From G039954875 sp039954875 (GTDB lineage: Bacteria; Bacteroidota; Bacteroidia; Flavobacteriales; Blattabacteriaceae): DNA of 64,000 bases. Shown one piece after another: positions 1-9,063 of the stretch; position 1 is the first letter of the stretch; every line of letters begins with the position of its first letter. The stretch covers positions 1,426,001 to 1,490,000 of the forward strand of contig CP157202.1 in assembly GCA_039954875.1 (NCBI GenBank). The letters run 5' to 3'. A program made the position numbers and the translations under genes. The notes under the pieces were generated by a model, which was given only the letters and a program-made list of their open reading frames with translations, made no database searches and was not told the origin of the DNA.

Positions 1-450
1 TTTTATACCGTAATATAAGACGTGATGAGGGGTTTCTTATCGAAATATAAATAGCCAAAACTACCCTTTTTCTTTTCGATGTCTTTAACCCACGCCGTAG
101 GGTCAACATGGTCTTGTACGATGTATCCATCTAGCCGATCGCCGAGTTTCGTACATCGTTCGATGTTGACCCAACCATCTATCTTCAACTCACTCAAGTT
201 GCTTCGTTAATAAAGTTTATGAAATGACCGTCGCTTTATATGTTTTTCCTCCTGTATCTACTACGGTTAGGCATATTCCGTTGTATGATATACTTTGATC
301 TATTTTCAGCTCTTCATCAAAAGTATTTTCAAAAAGACATGCAGGTTGTATTGATCGGAGATAAGTTGGCTTACAGTGGTGATTTTTTTTACAATTACGG
401 TATACATGATGTGTTTTTTTTTCGATACTTTTGTCAAAATTGTGCAAAAG
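1..450 (-). pseudogene. ribE: Riboflavin synthase alpha chain (ribE), broken; 3' end lies outside the window
   Basis: Two fragments in different frames match successive parts of riboflavin synthase, which makes riboflavin from two 6,7-dimethyl-8-ribityllumazine molecules. Fragment 447–217 carries the first lumazine-binding domain motif NGICLTVVD and ends in a stop where a glutamate is expected. Fragment 197–3 carries NLSELKIDGWVNIERC and LGDRLDGYIVQDHVD, typical of the region entering the second domain, and also ends in a premature stop (3–5). At least one nonsense change and a single-base frameshift near 205–230 separate the halves. The extreme N-terminus was not recognised. It is divergent from pdxA. 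The riboflavin kinase gene ribF downstream is intact. Confidence 0.82.
426..433 (+). promoter_or_regulatory. Possible -7 element (TACTTTTG) for pdxA
   Basis: TACTTTTG fits the Bacteroidota -7 consensus TAnnTTTG and lies 55 bases upstream of the pdxA ATG. No convincing TTG -33 partner was seen. It lies at the 5' edge of the ribE remnant. Confidence 0.3.
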
Positions 451-488
451 CCCATGGACTAGTTAAATCGTAAAATTATAAGTTGCAA

Positions 489-1598
489 ATGAATCATCAG
501 GTAAGTAAACCTAGTGTCGGGATCTCGGTAGGAGATATCAATGGAATAGGGATAGAGATATTTTTAAAGATTTGTCGGAAAAAGGGTTTTTTAGACTTTT
601 TCACCCCGGTCTTATTCGGCTCTACGAGGTTGTGTTCCTATTACAAACAGGTGATGCATATTGATATCAACTTACAAGGTATCCGGAATCCGAGGGAAGC
701 GGTTGATCATAAAGTGAATGTGGTCAACCTTTGGAAAGAAGATGTTAAAGTCGATCCGGGCCGGGCTACCTATGAAGGGAGAAAGTGTGCATTGCTTTCT
801 CTTGAGGCTGCGGTGAAAGCTTTGAAGGAAGGTATGGTAGATGTCTTGGTGACTGCTCCAGTCAACAAGGACCTGATTCGTTCGGCAGAATTCCCATTTA
901 TTGGGCACACCGACTATTTGCAAAGTTCTCTCGATGGTGAGTCCTTAATGTTTATGATACATGATGATTTGAAGGTGGCGTTGGTCACTGATCATTTACC
1001 TTTGAAGGAAGTGAGTCTTGAGCTCACTACGGAGAAAATAGTCAAGAAGATAAAGCTTTTACATCAGTCCTTACGACAGGATTTTGCAGTAGAAAAGCCT
1101 AAGATAGCTGTGTTGGGATGCAATCCTCACTCTGGAGACAATGGTCTGGTAGGTGATGAGGAACAGAAAAAGATCAAACCGGCTATTGAAAGTTTATTCC
1201 GGCAAGGCTTTTTGGTTTTTGGGCCTTATCCGGCAGACGGTTTTTTTGGCAACCACAGTTACCAGGCTTTTGATGCTGTTTTGGCCATGTACCATGATCA
1301 GGGCTTGATTCCTTTTAAGACGATAGCATTTCATGAAGGAATCAATTTTACTGCTGGGCTCTCGCATGTGCGTACTTCTCCAGATCATGGAGTGGCTTAT
1401 GATATTGCTGGTAAGGGGATTGCTGATGAAACCTCTTTTCAAGAGGCTATATTCAGCGCCATCAAGATCTATAAAAATCGAGCTGAATCTGCAACACTTC
1501 AGTCCAATCCTCTACGCAAATGGTCTGAAAAGATCATTCCTGATGTGGAAGAGACTTTGCCCGATGATGAGGCTTTTAATATTCCTTTGCAAGAATGA
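489..1598 (+). CDS. pdxA: 4-hydroxythreonine-4-phosphate dehydrogenase PdxA
   Basis: PdxA oxidises 4-phosphohydroxy-L-threonine in the DXP-dependent pathway to pyridoxal 5'-phosphate, in the cytoplasm. The 369-residue protein shows TAPVNK near residue 120, GHTDYL near 138, NPHSGDNGLVGDEEQ near 210 and YHDQGLIPFK near 265; the histidines in these motifs are the family's metal ligands. The C-terminal block GLSHVRTSPDHGVAYDIAGK is also present. I chose the ATG at 489; a TTG six bases earlier is possible. The length is slightly above the usual 330–360 residues. It converges with atpC, and stands next to ribE as seen in other Bacteroidota. No defects were seen. Confidence 0.95.
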   Translation: MNHQVSKPSVGISVGDINGIGIEIFLKICRKKGFLDFFTPVLFGSTRLCSYYKQVMHIDINLQGIRNPREAVDHKVNVVNLWKEDVKVDPGRATYEGRKCALLSLEAAVKALKEGMVDVLVTAPVNKDLIRSAEFPFIGHTDYLQSSLDGESLMFMIHDDLKVALVTDHLPLKEVSLELTTEKIVKKIKLLHQSLRQDFAVEKPKIAVLGCNPHSGDNGLVGDEEQKKIKPAIESLFRQGFLVFGPYPADGFFGNHSYQAFDAVLAMYHDQGLIPFKTIAFHEGINFTAGLSHVRTSPDHGVAYDIAGKGIADETSFQEAIFSAIKIYKNRAESATLQSNPLRKWSEKIIPDVEETLPDDEAFNIPLQE

Positions 1599-1631
1599 TT
1601 TTTTATGAAATTTGAGACATTGTTATGGGAT

Positions 1632-1925
1632 TCAATCAACGAGAATCGTCACTATATTTTGATTCATTTCCACTAGTCCGCCATGGACTTTAAAGGTAAA
1701 TATCTTGTCATCATCCGGATTCGGGATAAATTTTTTACACCATTCATCAAGCTCAATGTGTTCTTTGGTGTGGAAGTGTAGCTGTATGGATCCAGCAGTC
1801 AAAACCGATAAAATTGGGGCATGCTGGTCTAAAATTTGGAAAGCTCCAGCAGCACCTGGCACAATGACTGCATCAACTTGGCCTTCGTAGATAATTTCTT
1901 CTAGGCTTATGATCAATACTTTCAT
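1632..1925 (-). CDS. atpC: F1 ATP synthase epsilon subunit
   Basis: The 97-residue protein has the epsilon N-terminal beta-sandwich, including GAAGAFQILDQHAP near residues 24–37 (compare the family's G.(E/A)G.f.iL..HaP). It forms the central-stalk foot of F1, coupling c-ring rotation to beta-subunit catalysis. It is short compared with the E. coli subunit (about 138 residues) because the C-terminal inhibitory helical domain is largely absent, which is common in Bacteroidota. It lies 13 bases downstream of atpD in the same operon. No other atp subunit gene is intact in this window. Confidence 0.92.
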   Translation of the reverse strand: MKVLIISLEEIIYEGQVDAVIVPGAAGAFQILDQHAPILSVLTAGSIQLHFHTKEHIELDEWCKKFIPNPDDDKIFTFKVHGGLVEMNQNIVTILVD

Positions 1926-1938
1926 CTTTGATGATTTT

Positions 1939-3453
1939 TTAAAATCGGGCTACTTCTGCCAACATTTTCTCACCGGCTTCTATGGCCTGATCGATAGTCC
2001 CTTTCAGGTTGAATGCTGCTTCGGGGTACTGATCTAACTCGCCGTCCATAATCATATTGAAACCTTTGATCGTATCCTTGATATTAACTAATTCGCCGGG
2101 GAGGCCTGTGAATTGTTCGGCGACATGGAAAGGTTGTGATAAGAAGCGCTGTACACGTCGGGCACGGTGGACGACAAGTTTGTCTTCATCGCTGAGTTCT
2201 TCCATGCCGAGGATAGTGATGATGTCTTGCAAGGCTTTGTAACGCTGAAGAATTTCTTTGACGTACTGGGCGCATTGGTAATGTTCCTTACCTACTGTAT
2301 CGGGTGAGAGAATACGCGAGGTAGAGTCTAGTGGATCTACCGCTGGGTAGATCCCCAATGCGGCAATCTTTCTCGAGAGAACGGTTGTAGCATCTAAGTG
2401 AGAGAATGTGGTCGCTGGTGCTGGATCGGTTAAGTCGTCAGCAGGGACGTAAACGGCTTGCACTGAAGTGATAGATCCATTTTTTGTCGAAGTGATCCGT
2501 TCTTGCATCAAGCCCATCTCGGAGGCTAGAGTAGGTTGATATCCGACTGCTGAAGGCATTCTCCCCAAAAGGGCTGAAACTTCTGCACCGGCTTGTGTGA
2601 AGCGGAAGATATTGTCGATGAAAAAGAGTACATCACGTCTTTTACCGTCGCCGGCACCATCGCGGAAATATTCGGCTAAGGTCAAGCCTGAGAGGGCTAC
2701 ACGTGCCCTGGCTCCGGGGGGCTCATTCATCTGTCCAAAAACGAAGACCGCCTTAGATTCTTTGAGGATATCTTTGTTAACTTTAGAGAGATCCCAACTT
2801 CCTTCTTTCATCGATTTCATAAAGTCTTCGCCATAACGTATGATACCTGATTCGAGCATCTCGCGTAGGATATCGTTGCCTTCGCGGGTGCGTTCGCCTA
2901 CTCCGGCAAAAACCGAAAAGCCACCATGTCCTTTAGCAATATTGTTGATCAATTCTTGGATCAATACAGTTTTACCCACACCTGCACCACCAAAAAGGCC
3001 GATCTTTCCTCCCTTAGCGTAAGGTTCGATAAGATCGATCACCTTGATCCCGGTGTAGAGTACTTCGGTGGCTGTAGAGAGCTCTTCAAACTTTGGTGCT
3101 GGTCGGTGTATAGGTAAGTTCTGGGACTTGTCGAGATCGCCTAGACCGTCGATACTACTACCCACGACGTTGAATATACGGCCATTGATCTCGGAGCCGA
3201 TCGGCATAGTGATTGGTGCACCGGTCGAGCTTGCCTCTTGGCCACGTTGCAACCCATCGGTAGCATCCATCGATATGCAGCGTACAGTATCTTCTCCAAT
3301 ATGTTGTTGTACTTCAAGTATGAGTTTTTCTCCCGTAGGACGACTGACTTCGAGCGCATCGTAAATCTTTGGTAAAGATGAAAGGTCTTCAAAGACTACA
3401 TCTATCACTGATCCGATGATCTGTGCTATCTTTCCTTTTATTTTTTGAGCCAT
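1939..3453 (-). CDS. atpD: F1 ATP synthase beta subunit
   Basis: Catalytic beta subunit of the F1 ATPase, 504 residues from the ATG at 3453; a TTG at 3477 would add eight unlikely residues. It has the Walker A loop GGAGVGKT at 155–162, the GERTREGND segment near 190, the DNIFRFTQAG Walker B region and the typical C-terminus ending EAGEKMLAEVARF. It is followed by atpC after 13 bases; the atpD–atpC pair separate from the other atp genes is the usual Bacteroidota arrangement. It diverges from ribF over a short region with a -7-like box for each direction. Nothing abnormal was seen in the protein. Confidence 0.97.
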   Translation of the reverse strand: MAQKIKGKIAQIIGSVIDVVFEDLSSLPKIYDALEVSRPTGEKLILEVQQHIGEDTVRCISMDATDGLQRGQEASSTGAPITMPIGSEINGRIFNVVGSSIDGLGDLDKSQNLPIHRPAPKFEELSTATEVLYTGIKVIDLIEPYAKGGKIGLFGGAGVGKTVLIQELINNIAKGHGGFSVFAGVGERTREGNDILREMLESGIIRYGEDFMKSMKEGSWDLSKVNKDILKESKAVFVFGQMNEPPGARARVALSGLTLAEYFRDGAGDGKRRDVLFFIDNIFRFTQAGAEVSALLGRMPSAVGYQPTLASEMGLMQERITSTKNGSITSVQAVYVPADDLTDPAPATTFSHLDATTVLSRKIAALGIYPAVDPLDSTSRILSPDTVGKEHYQCAQYVKEILQRYKALQDIITILGMEELSDEDKLVVHRARRVQRFLSQPFHVAEQFTGLPGELVNIKDTIKGFNMIMDGELDQYPEAAFNLKGTIDQAIEAGEKMLAEVARF

Positions 3454-3474
3454 TTTTATGAATTGTCGAGCCGA

Positions 3475-3482
3475 CAAATATA
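3475..3482 (-). promoter_or_regulatory. -7 promoter element (TATATTTG) for atpD-atpC
   Basis: Read on the minus strand, TATATTTG matches TAnnTTTG and ends 22 bases before the atpD ATG. No clear TTG -33 element was found at 17–23 bases, so the assignment rests on the -7 match and position. Confidence 0.45.
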
Positions 3483-3541
3483 CGTCGATTCGTCAGAGTG
3501 GGAAATTGTTATAAAGGAATTAGGATCTTCAGAAGCATGAT

Positions 3542-3549
3542 TATCTTTG
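3542..3549 (+). promoter_or_regulatory. -7 promoter element (TATCTTTG) for ribF
   Basis: TATCTTTG matches TAnnTTTG and ends 16 bases before the GTG start of ribF, implying a very short leader. It is divergent from the atpD element, with about 60 bases between them. Confidence 0.45.
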
Positions 3550-3565
3550 TCGGAAATAGTCACTT

Positions 3566-4492
3566 GTGGAAATTTATTCGTCTGTCGATACCTTCTTACC
3601 CACTTCGGATACTGTGCTCACCTTGGGGGTCTTCGATGGGGTACATGCTGGGCATCGTCAGCTCATTATGCACTTGAATCAAAAGGCCCGACGGACTCAC
3701 AGCGCCTCGGTATTGATGAGTTTTTATCCACATCCAAGGGAAATCCTCCAGCTTGATCTGGACCTAAAATATTTGACTACTTCTACAGAGAAAATATACT
3801 TGCTTGGGGAGACTGGTCTTCAGTATTTGATAATCCACCCTTTTACTGAGGCTTTTGCTGCACTAAGTTCAGAGGATTTTGTACGCGATCTTCTCTTGAA
3901 AAAACTTCGGATGAAGTCTCTTATCATCGGTCATGACCATCGTATCGGCCAGGGGCGCCAGGGCTCTTACCGACAGTTGAAGGAACTTGCTGCAATGTAT
4001 GGTTTTGAGCTCGAGCAGTTGTCTGTATATAAGCTCGGTGCTAAGGTGGTCAGCTCTACTGAGATCCGCAAAACGCTTTTGAATGGTGATTTGTCTTGGG
4101 CCAATCAGGCTTTAGGATATCCTTATGTGATCTCGGGTCGTATCGTGCAGGGGGATCGGCTTGGAAGGAAACTGGGCTTTTCTACGGCCAATGTCCAAGT
4201 GCCTTCAAAAAAGCTTTTGCCACGACAGGGTGTCTATGCTGTGAAAGCCGACTTGCGGGGACAAGACCATATGGGGATGCTTAATGTCGGTATGCGGCCT
4301 ACGGTGGGTGGAATTGATACGCGAGTAGAAGTGCATCTATTTGATTTTGATGAGATGGTCTATGATGAGGTGATTTTCATTAAGCTCATACATAGAATTC
4401 GTGAGGAGAAAAGATTTGACACATTAGAGGCGCTAAAGACACAATTGCAGCGCGATGAAAAGACAGTACGGATTATTTTTACTAGTGAATAA
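3566..4492 (+). CDS. ribF: Bifunctional riboflavin kinase / FAD synthetase RibF
   Basis: RibF phosphorylates riboflavin to FMN and adenylates FMN to FAD. The N-terminal nucleotidyltransferase domain shows GVFDGVHAGHR near residues 21–31 and SSTEIRK near 165, both FAD-synthetase motifs. The C-terminal flavokinase domain shows GDRLGRKLGFSTAN near 195–208 (usually GFPTAN) and LNVGMRPTVGG. The 308-residue length is normal. The start is a GTG at 3566, fixed by the N-terminal beta strand. It is 19 bases upstream of the AddB-like gene, so they are probably co-transcribed. Because ribE is broken, RibF may act on imported riboflavin; that is inference. Confidence 0.95.
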   Translation: MEIYSSVDTFLPTSDTVLTLGVFDGVHAGHRQLIMHLNQKARRTHSASVLMSFYPHPREILQLDLDLKYLTTSTEKIYLLGETGLQYLIIHPFTEAFAALSSEDFVRDLLLKKLRMKSLIIGHDHRIGQGRQGSYRQLKELAAMYGFELEQLSVYKLGAKVVSSTEIRKTLLNGDLSWANQALGYPYVISGRIVQGDRLGRKLGFSTANVQVPSKKLLPRQGVYAVKADLRGQDHMGMLNVGMRPTVGGIDTRVEVHLFDFDEMVYDEVIFIKLIHRIREEKRFDTLEALKTQLQRDEKTVRIIFTSE

Positions 4493-4511
4493 ATCTTAAA
4501 AATTTTGGCTT

Positions 4512-7268
4512 ATGTCATGCTTTATCGAGCAAGTCGTTCGGACAATCCTCGAGCGGTATGAGGATTTAAGTTCTTTGGTCTTGGTCTTACCTAATCGCCG
4601 GTCGGCCACAGCTCTTAAGCTAGTCCTACAGGAACGCTCACCATGGCCTTCTACTTGGTTACCGGAAATCTATACCATGCGGGAACTGATGCAACGTATT
4701 TCTGGTCTGTCTCTAATCGAAAGATTTCCATTGTATTTGGATTTTTATACGGTGATGAGTCAACAGCCGGATTTACATGTTGAGACTTTTGATGAATTTA
4801 TCCAATGGGCTCCTCAAGTATTATCCGATTTTAACGAACTTGACCTTAATCTGGTCGATACGAAACGGTTCTTTGCTTATATCAGCTCGGCAGAGCGTAT
4901 CAGCCAGTGGGAACCTCGATATCTTGCTAAAGAGACCCCTTTTATGGAAAAACATTTCCTCTTTTGGGAGCGACTTGCCCCTTGCTATAATGGGTTATGT
5001 GAATGGCTTTTGCAAAAGGGTATGGCATATCATGGGTTGATTTTTCGAAGTGCTCTCGATCGTCTGGATGATTTTCTTTTGAAGAATACTGATCTAGAGG
5101 AGATTATTTTCATTGGGATGAATGCTTTGAACCGATCTGAAGCTGTACTCATACAAAGTTTGCTCGAAAGGGGTAAGGCTAAAACTTATTGGGATATAGA
5201 TGCTTATTATTATGAGGATGAAGCCCAGGAGGCCGGTGCTTTTATCCGGTCTTATTTTAAGACTTGGTCAGCTTTGAGAGATCAATCTATCCAATGGATG
5301 ACTGAAAATTTCAAAAAGGCTAAGCAAGTCGAAGTTATCAGCACATCTGGTCAGGTTGCACAGACTAAGTGGGTGGGTCATCTGTTGGCAAGTTTAGCTC
5401 GGCAGAATGAGGACCTTTCTAGCGTGGTTGTCGTACCGGCTGATGAACGTCTGTTGGTCCCGTTGCTCCATGCCATCCCAAAAGAGGTGGGCCCGCTTAA
5501 TGTACTTGTGCCTTATCCTTTACAGGCCATACCCCTGGGACAGAGTTTTTTGAGTATTTTTAGCCTATTTGCCAATAGGCAAAGATTTGGCCAAGATCAA
5601 TTTTATCATAAGGATCTTTTGAAATTGCTCTCCGATGTACATCTAGGTAGCTTGTTGTATGAAGCAGATCGACAACTCTCAGCCTTGATCGTACAGAAAA
5701 ACCTCAGATTTGTGCCAGATGTGTTGATATTGGAACATGTGCGAGGCGAGACCCTTTTGGGCATACTCGATGCTAAGAATAAGGATCCCAAGGTTTGCTT
5801 GGGTATGCTAATCAGTCTTTCTCAAAAGCTTCGGGGGGGGGGGGTGGAGGATGATGGTGAAGCCCATGATATGGCATTGGAATTCTTGGGGCACTTCGAG
5901 CGTTGGGTACATGGACTTGATCAGCTTCTGAGCGAACAACCTGCAAGCATTATTGAGGTCAAGGCGTTGGGCTTGCTTTATGAGCAGTGGTTACACTCTG
6001 AAAAAACACAGTTTTTTATGAGGAACCCTGGAGGCTTGTCCTTGATGAGGCTTCCAGAGACGTGTTTGCTCGACTTTGATACTATAATCATAACTTCGGT
6101 CAACGAAGGGGTCTTTCCACCTGAGAAGACCCAACATTCTTGGATCCCTTTTGATATTCGGAAGCGGTTTGGTCTGCCTACTTATCAGGAGCAGGATGCC
6201 CTCTACGCCTATCATTTCTACCATCTCTTACAAAGGGCTCGGAAGGTCTATCTAGTTTGCAATATCGAACTGGACGAATATGGTTCGGGAGAGAAGAGTC
6301 GTTTCATCCATCAACTCGAAATCGAGTCGCCACATGAAGTTCATCATAAAACCATTTTACCTGAGTCAGGAGATATCGACCGACCTATCATGCTTGTCGA
6401 GAAGAGCGCCTCGGTGATGCACAGGCTTGAGCAGATCGCTGCGAAAGGTTTTTCTCCTTCAGCCATCAGCCTTTATATAAGTGATCCATTGGTGTTTTAT
6501 CAGCGAAAGGTGTTGGGCCTGGATGATCATAAGACCGTTGAGGAGAGCCTTGAGGCGCATAGCTTGGGTATGATCGTTCATCAGGCGCTCGAGGTCTTGT
6601 ATAGGCCGATGCTGGGTCGTTTGCTCACGTTCGAGGCTTTGCAAAAGATGAAAAATTTACATAGCTCTATTGTGGAGCGGTTTTTTCAGGAGGCAGGGGC
6701 GGATCACCGTCGAGGCAAAAACCTTTTGATATGTCACGTGGTGAAGAGATATATCGAAAATTTAATCGGATGGGATGAGATAGCCGTGCAACAGGGCCAA
6801 CAAATCGTTATTCAAGCACTCGAATGTGCACTTTCGATACCGTTGGTGATCTCATCGCGCCAAGTACGACTCTATGGACTGATCGACCGGGTAGATGTCT
6901 GTGATGGCTTGTTGCGCATCATCGATTATAAAACTGGAGCAGTCAAGTCTAGTGAACTCGAGATTGTCTCGGCTGATTTTGAAGACCTCGTGCAAGTCTC
7001 TGATCATAGCAAAGCTTTGCAACTGTTAATCTATGCACAGCTTTGGTTGGCTTCCAGCCAAGGGAAAAAGGTGGTCTATCCGGGTATCATTTCTCTTCGC
7101 AAAATAGGACAGGATTTAATGCCTTTATATATCGATAAGGATCAGGCCATCACTCCTGAGATCGTGGAAGAATTTTTACCTCATCTATTGGCTAAACTCA
7201 CTGAGTTACTCGACCCAGAAGTACCATTTGTAGAAAATATTGGGAAAGATCAAACCATATTACCTTAG
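4512..7268 (+). CDS. AddB-like PD-(D/E)XK nuclease / inactivated helicase
   Basis: The 918-residue protein resembles the AddB-type partner of Bacteroidota AddAB/RecBCD-like enzymes, which process double-strand ends for recombination. The N-terminus (LVLVLPNRRSA near residue 23) occupies the Walker region of the helicase-like part. The C-terminal RecB-family nuclease is visible: HSLGMIVHQALE near 685 and IDRVDVCDGLLRIIDYKTG near 790–810, containing the metal-binding Asp and the DYK motif. No AddA-like partner lies in the window. A run of twelve G bases at 5833–5844 encodes part of residues 441–445 and would cause frameshifts if it changed length. The frame is open as given. It ends in TAG and converges with leuB. 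Confidence 0.8.
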   Translation: MSCFIEQVVRTILERYEDLSSLVLVLPNRRSATALKLVLQERSPWPSTWLPEIYTMRELMQRISGLSLIERFPLYLDFYTVMSQQPDLHVETFDEFIQWAPQVLSDFNELDLNLVDTKRFFAYISSAERISQWEPRYLAKETPFMEKHFLFWERLAPCYNGLCEWLLQKGMAYHGLIFRSALDRLDDFLLKNTDLEEIIFIGMNALNRSEAVLIQSLLERGKAKTYWDIDAYYYEDEAQEAGAFIRSYFKTWSALRDQSIQWMTENFKKAKQVEVISTSGQVAQTKWVGHLLASLARQNEDLSSVVVVPADERLLVPLLHAIPKEVGPLNVLVPYPLQAIPLGQSFLSIFSLFANRQRFGQDQFYHKDLLKLLSDVHLGSLLYEADRQLSALIVQKNLRFVPDVLILEHVRGETLLGILDAKNKDPKVCLGMLISLSQKLRGGGVEDDGEAHDMALEFLGHFERWVHGLDQLLSEQPASIIEVKALGLLYEQWLHSEKTQFFMRNPGGLSLMRLPETCLLDFDTIIITSVNEGVFPPEKTQHSWIPFDIRKRFGLPTYQEQDALYAYHFYHLLQRARKVYLVCNIELDEYGSGEKSRFIHQLEIESPHEVHHKTILPESGDIDRPIMLVEKSASVMHRLEQIAAKGFSPSAISLYISDPLVFYQRKVLGLDDHKTVEESLEAHSLGMIVHQALEVLYRPMLGRLLTFEALQKMKNLHSSIVERFFQEAGADHRRGKNLLICHVVKRYIENLIGWDEIAVQQGQQIVIQALECALSIPLVISSRQVRLYGLIDRVDVCDGLLRIIDYKTGAVKSSELEIVSADFEDLVQVSDHSKALQLLIYAQLWLASSQGKKVVYPGIISLRKIGQDLMPLYIDKDQAITPEIVEEFLPHLLAKLTELLDPEVPFVENIGKDQTILP
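5833..5844 (+). repeat. Homopolymer of about twelve G inside the AddB-like gene
   Basis: This is the longest G run in the window. It is in frame as given and encodes arginine and glycine residues at a position that looks like a surface loop. Such runs slip during replication and sequencing. Confidence 0.8.
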
Positions 7269-7321
7269 GTGCCACTTGGGTGATCGGTTCACTTTGTGAT
7301 AGGGTCTTGCCTGCGTCAAGT

Positions 7322-8383
7322 TCAGGTATTGAGGATCCATTCGGCCAAAAAATCGCCAACCTCTTCAGTGCCTCTACCCTGTATCGGATCGATATCTACC
7401 GTGCAGATCTTTTGATCAATGGCATGTTCTACTGTAGAGTAGAGTTGTCGACTTTCTTCGTGCATCCCGAAATGGTCGAGCATCATAGCAGCAGAGAGTA
7501 CAGAGGCCATAGGATTGGCGATATTTTTACCTACCGCTTGGGGGTAGGAGCCGTGTATTGGTTCAAACATCGCATTTTTATCTCCAATTGAGGCCGATGG
7601 GAGTAGGCCAAGCGAACCGCCTATCACACTGGCTTCATCTGAGAGGATATCTCCAAACATATTTTCTGTTAGGATCACATCAAACTGCTTAGGGTTGAGG
7701 ATAAACTGCATGGCTGCATTGTCTACGAAGAGAAAATCTATGCTGACTTCAGGGTAGTCCGCAGCCATTTTTTTTATAATCTCACGCCATAGTCTGGAGG
7801 TTTCTAAGACATTAGCTTTATCGACCAAGGTGATTTTTTTTCGCCGTTTCAGTGCTGCTTCAAAAGCTTGTCGTCCAATACGTTGGATCTCTGCCTTGGA
7901 ATAGGTGCAGTGGTCATAGGCTTGCTCTCCACTAATTGACCGGCCTTTTTCTCCAAAATAGATCCCACCGGTGAGCTCACGGTAGATAACAAAGTCTACT
8001 CCTTGGATTTGTGTATTTTTCAAGGGGGATTGGTCGAGCAGTGATGGATAAGCTGTAATAGGGCGTACATTGCAGTATAGCCCCATATCTTTTCTAAGTT
8101 TGAGCAAGCCTTGTTCGGGTCTAACTTTTGCCTGGGGATCGTTGTCGTATTTCGGATCGCCTATCGCACCGAAGAGGATGGCGTCAGCTTGTGAGCAGAG
8201 TGTGAGTGTCTTTTGGGGTAGGGGATCGCCTGTTTGGTCGATAGCCACAGCACCGACCAGGCCTTCATCGTGTTCAAATGTGTGACCAAATTTTTTACTG
8301 ATAGCATCTAATGATTTACGTGCTTGTTTGATCACTTCTGGGCCTATACCGTCACCGGATAAGACAGCTATGTTTTTTTTCAT
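7322..8383 (-). CDS. leuB: 3-isopropylmalate dehydrogenase LeuB
   Basis: LeuB oxidatively decarboxylates 3-isopropylmalate to 2-oxoisocaproate with NAD+, the third step of leucine synthesis. The 353-residue protein begins with the family strand IAVLSGDGIGPEV and carries YRELTGGIYFGEKG near residues 135–148, the catalytic-lysine segment TLVDKANVLETSRLWR near 187, and DVILTENMFGDILSDEAS with the metal-binding aspartates near 238–255. FEPIHGSYPQAVGKNIANP near 275 is the cofactor-site motif. It is the last gene of leuA-leuC-leuD-leuB; the gap to leuD is 69 bases. No defects were seen. Confidence 0.96.
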   Translation of the reverse strand: MKKNIAVLSGDGIGPEVIKQARKSLDAISKKFGHTFEHDEGLVGAVAIDQTGDPLPQKTLTLCSQADAILFGAIGDPKYDNDPQAKVRPEQGLLKLRKDMGLYCNVRPITAYPSLLDQSPLKNTQIQGVDFVIYRELTGGIYFGEKGRSISGEQAYDHCTYSKAEIQRIGRQAFEAALKRRKKITLVDKANVLETSRLWREIIKKMAADYPEVSIDFLFVDNAAMQFILNPKQFDVILTENMFGDILSDEASVIGGSLGLLPSASIGDKNAMFEPIHGSYPQAVGKNIANPMASVLSAAMMLDHFGMHEESRQLYSTVEHAIDQKICTVDIDPIQGRGTEEVGDFLAEWILNT

Positions 8384-8452
8384 AGTGATGGGGTTATATT
8401 CAATGTTTTGCGTTTGGATAGCTGAGCCTCTTATCAGAGTGTAAGTTAAATT

Positions 8453-9055
8453 TCAGTAGGTAAAAGGTTTAAAAGAGGATGTATCCTTTTCAAAACGTCC
8501 GATCTCATCTTTGAGGTTGATCAGAAAATCGAGGTCGTCATAGCCGTTGATTAGACAGGTCTTCTTGTAAGGATGGATATCAAATTTTTCTTGATAACCT
8601 TCGATGGCAATAATCTGTTTTTCTAGATCTATTTGAATAAGCACTCTTGGGTCTTGCTTGATGGTTTGAAAGAGTTTTTGTAATAAATATTCGGATATCT
8701 CCACGGGTAATAGACCGTTGTTAAGTGCATTACCTTTGAATATGTCGGCGAAGAAACTCGAGACTACTGCTTGAAATCCGTAGTCGAGTATAGCCCAAGC
8801 AGCGTGTTCCCGGCTCGAGCCACAACCAAAGTTCCGTCCGGCGACCAGGATTTGTCCGCTGTAAGTCGGGTCGTTAAGTACGAAATCTTTTTTTGGATGA
8901 TCATCGTTTTCAAAACGCCAATCTCTGAAAAGATTTTCACCAAACCCTTCGCGTATGGTAGCCTTCAAAAAGCGGGCTGGTATGATCTGGTCGGTATCAA
9001 TGTTTTCGATGGGTAGGGGTATGGATCTGCTGTTAAGTGTAGTGAATCTTTTCAT
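8453..9055 (-). CDS. leuD: 3-isopropylmalate dehydratase small subunit LeuD
   Basis: Small subunit of isopropylmalate isomerase, which with LeuC converts 2- to 3-isopropylmalate. The 200-residue protein has IDTDQIIPARFLK near residues 19–31 and the swivel-domain signature GRNFGCGSSREHAAWAI near 73–89, which contributes substrate-binding residues. The start follows leuC by eight bases, so translation is probably coupled. The length is normal and the frame is undamaged. Confidence 0.95.
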   Translation of the reverse strand: MKRFTTLNSRSIPLPIENIDTDQIIPARFLKATIREGFGENLFRDWRFENDDHPKKDFVLNDPTYSGQILVAGRNFGCGSSREHAAWAILDYGFQAVVSSFFADIFKGNALNNGLLPVEISEYLLQKLFQTIKQDPRVLIQIDLEKQIIAIEGYQEKFDIHPYKKTCLINGYDDLDFLINLKDEIGRFEKDTSSFKPFTY

Positions 9056-9063
9056 AAAAGGGG

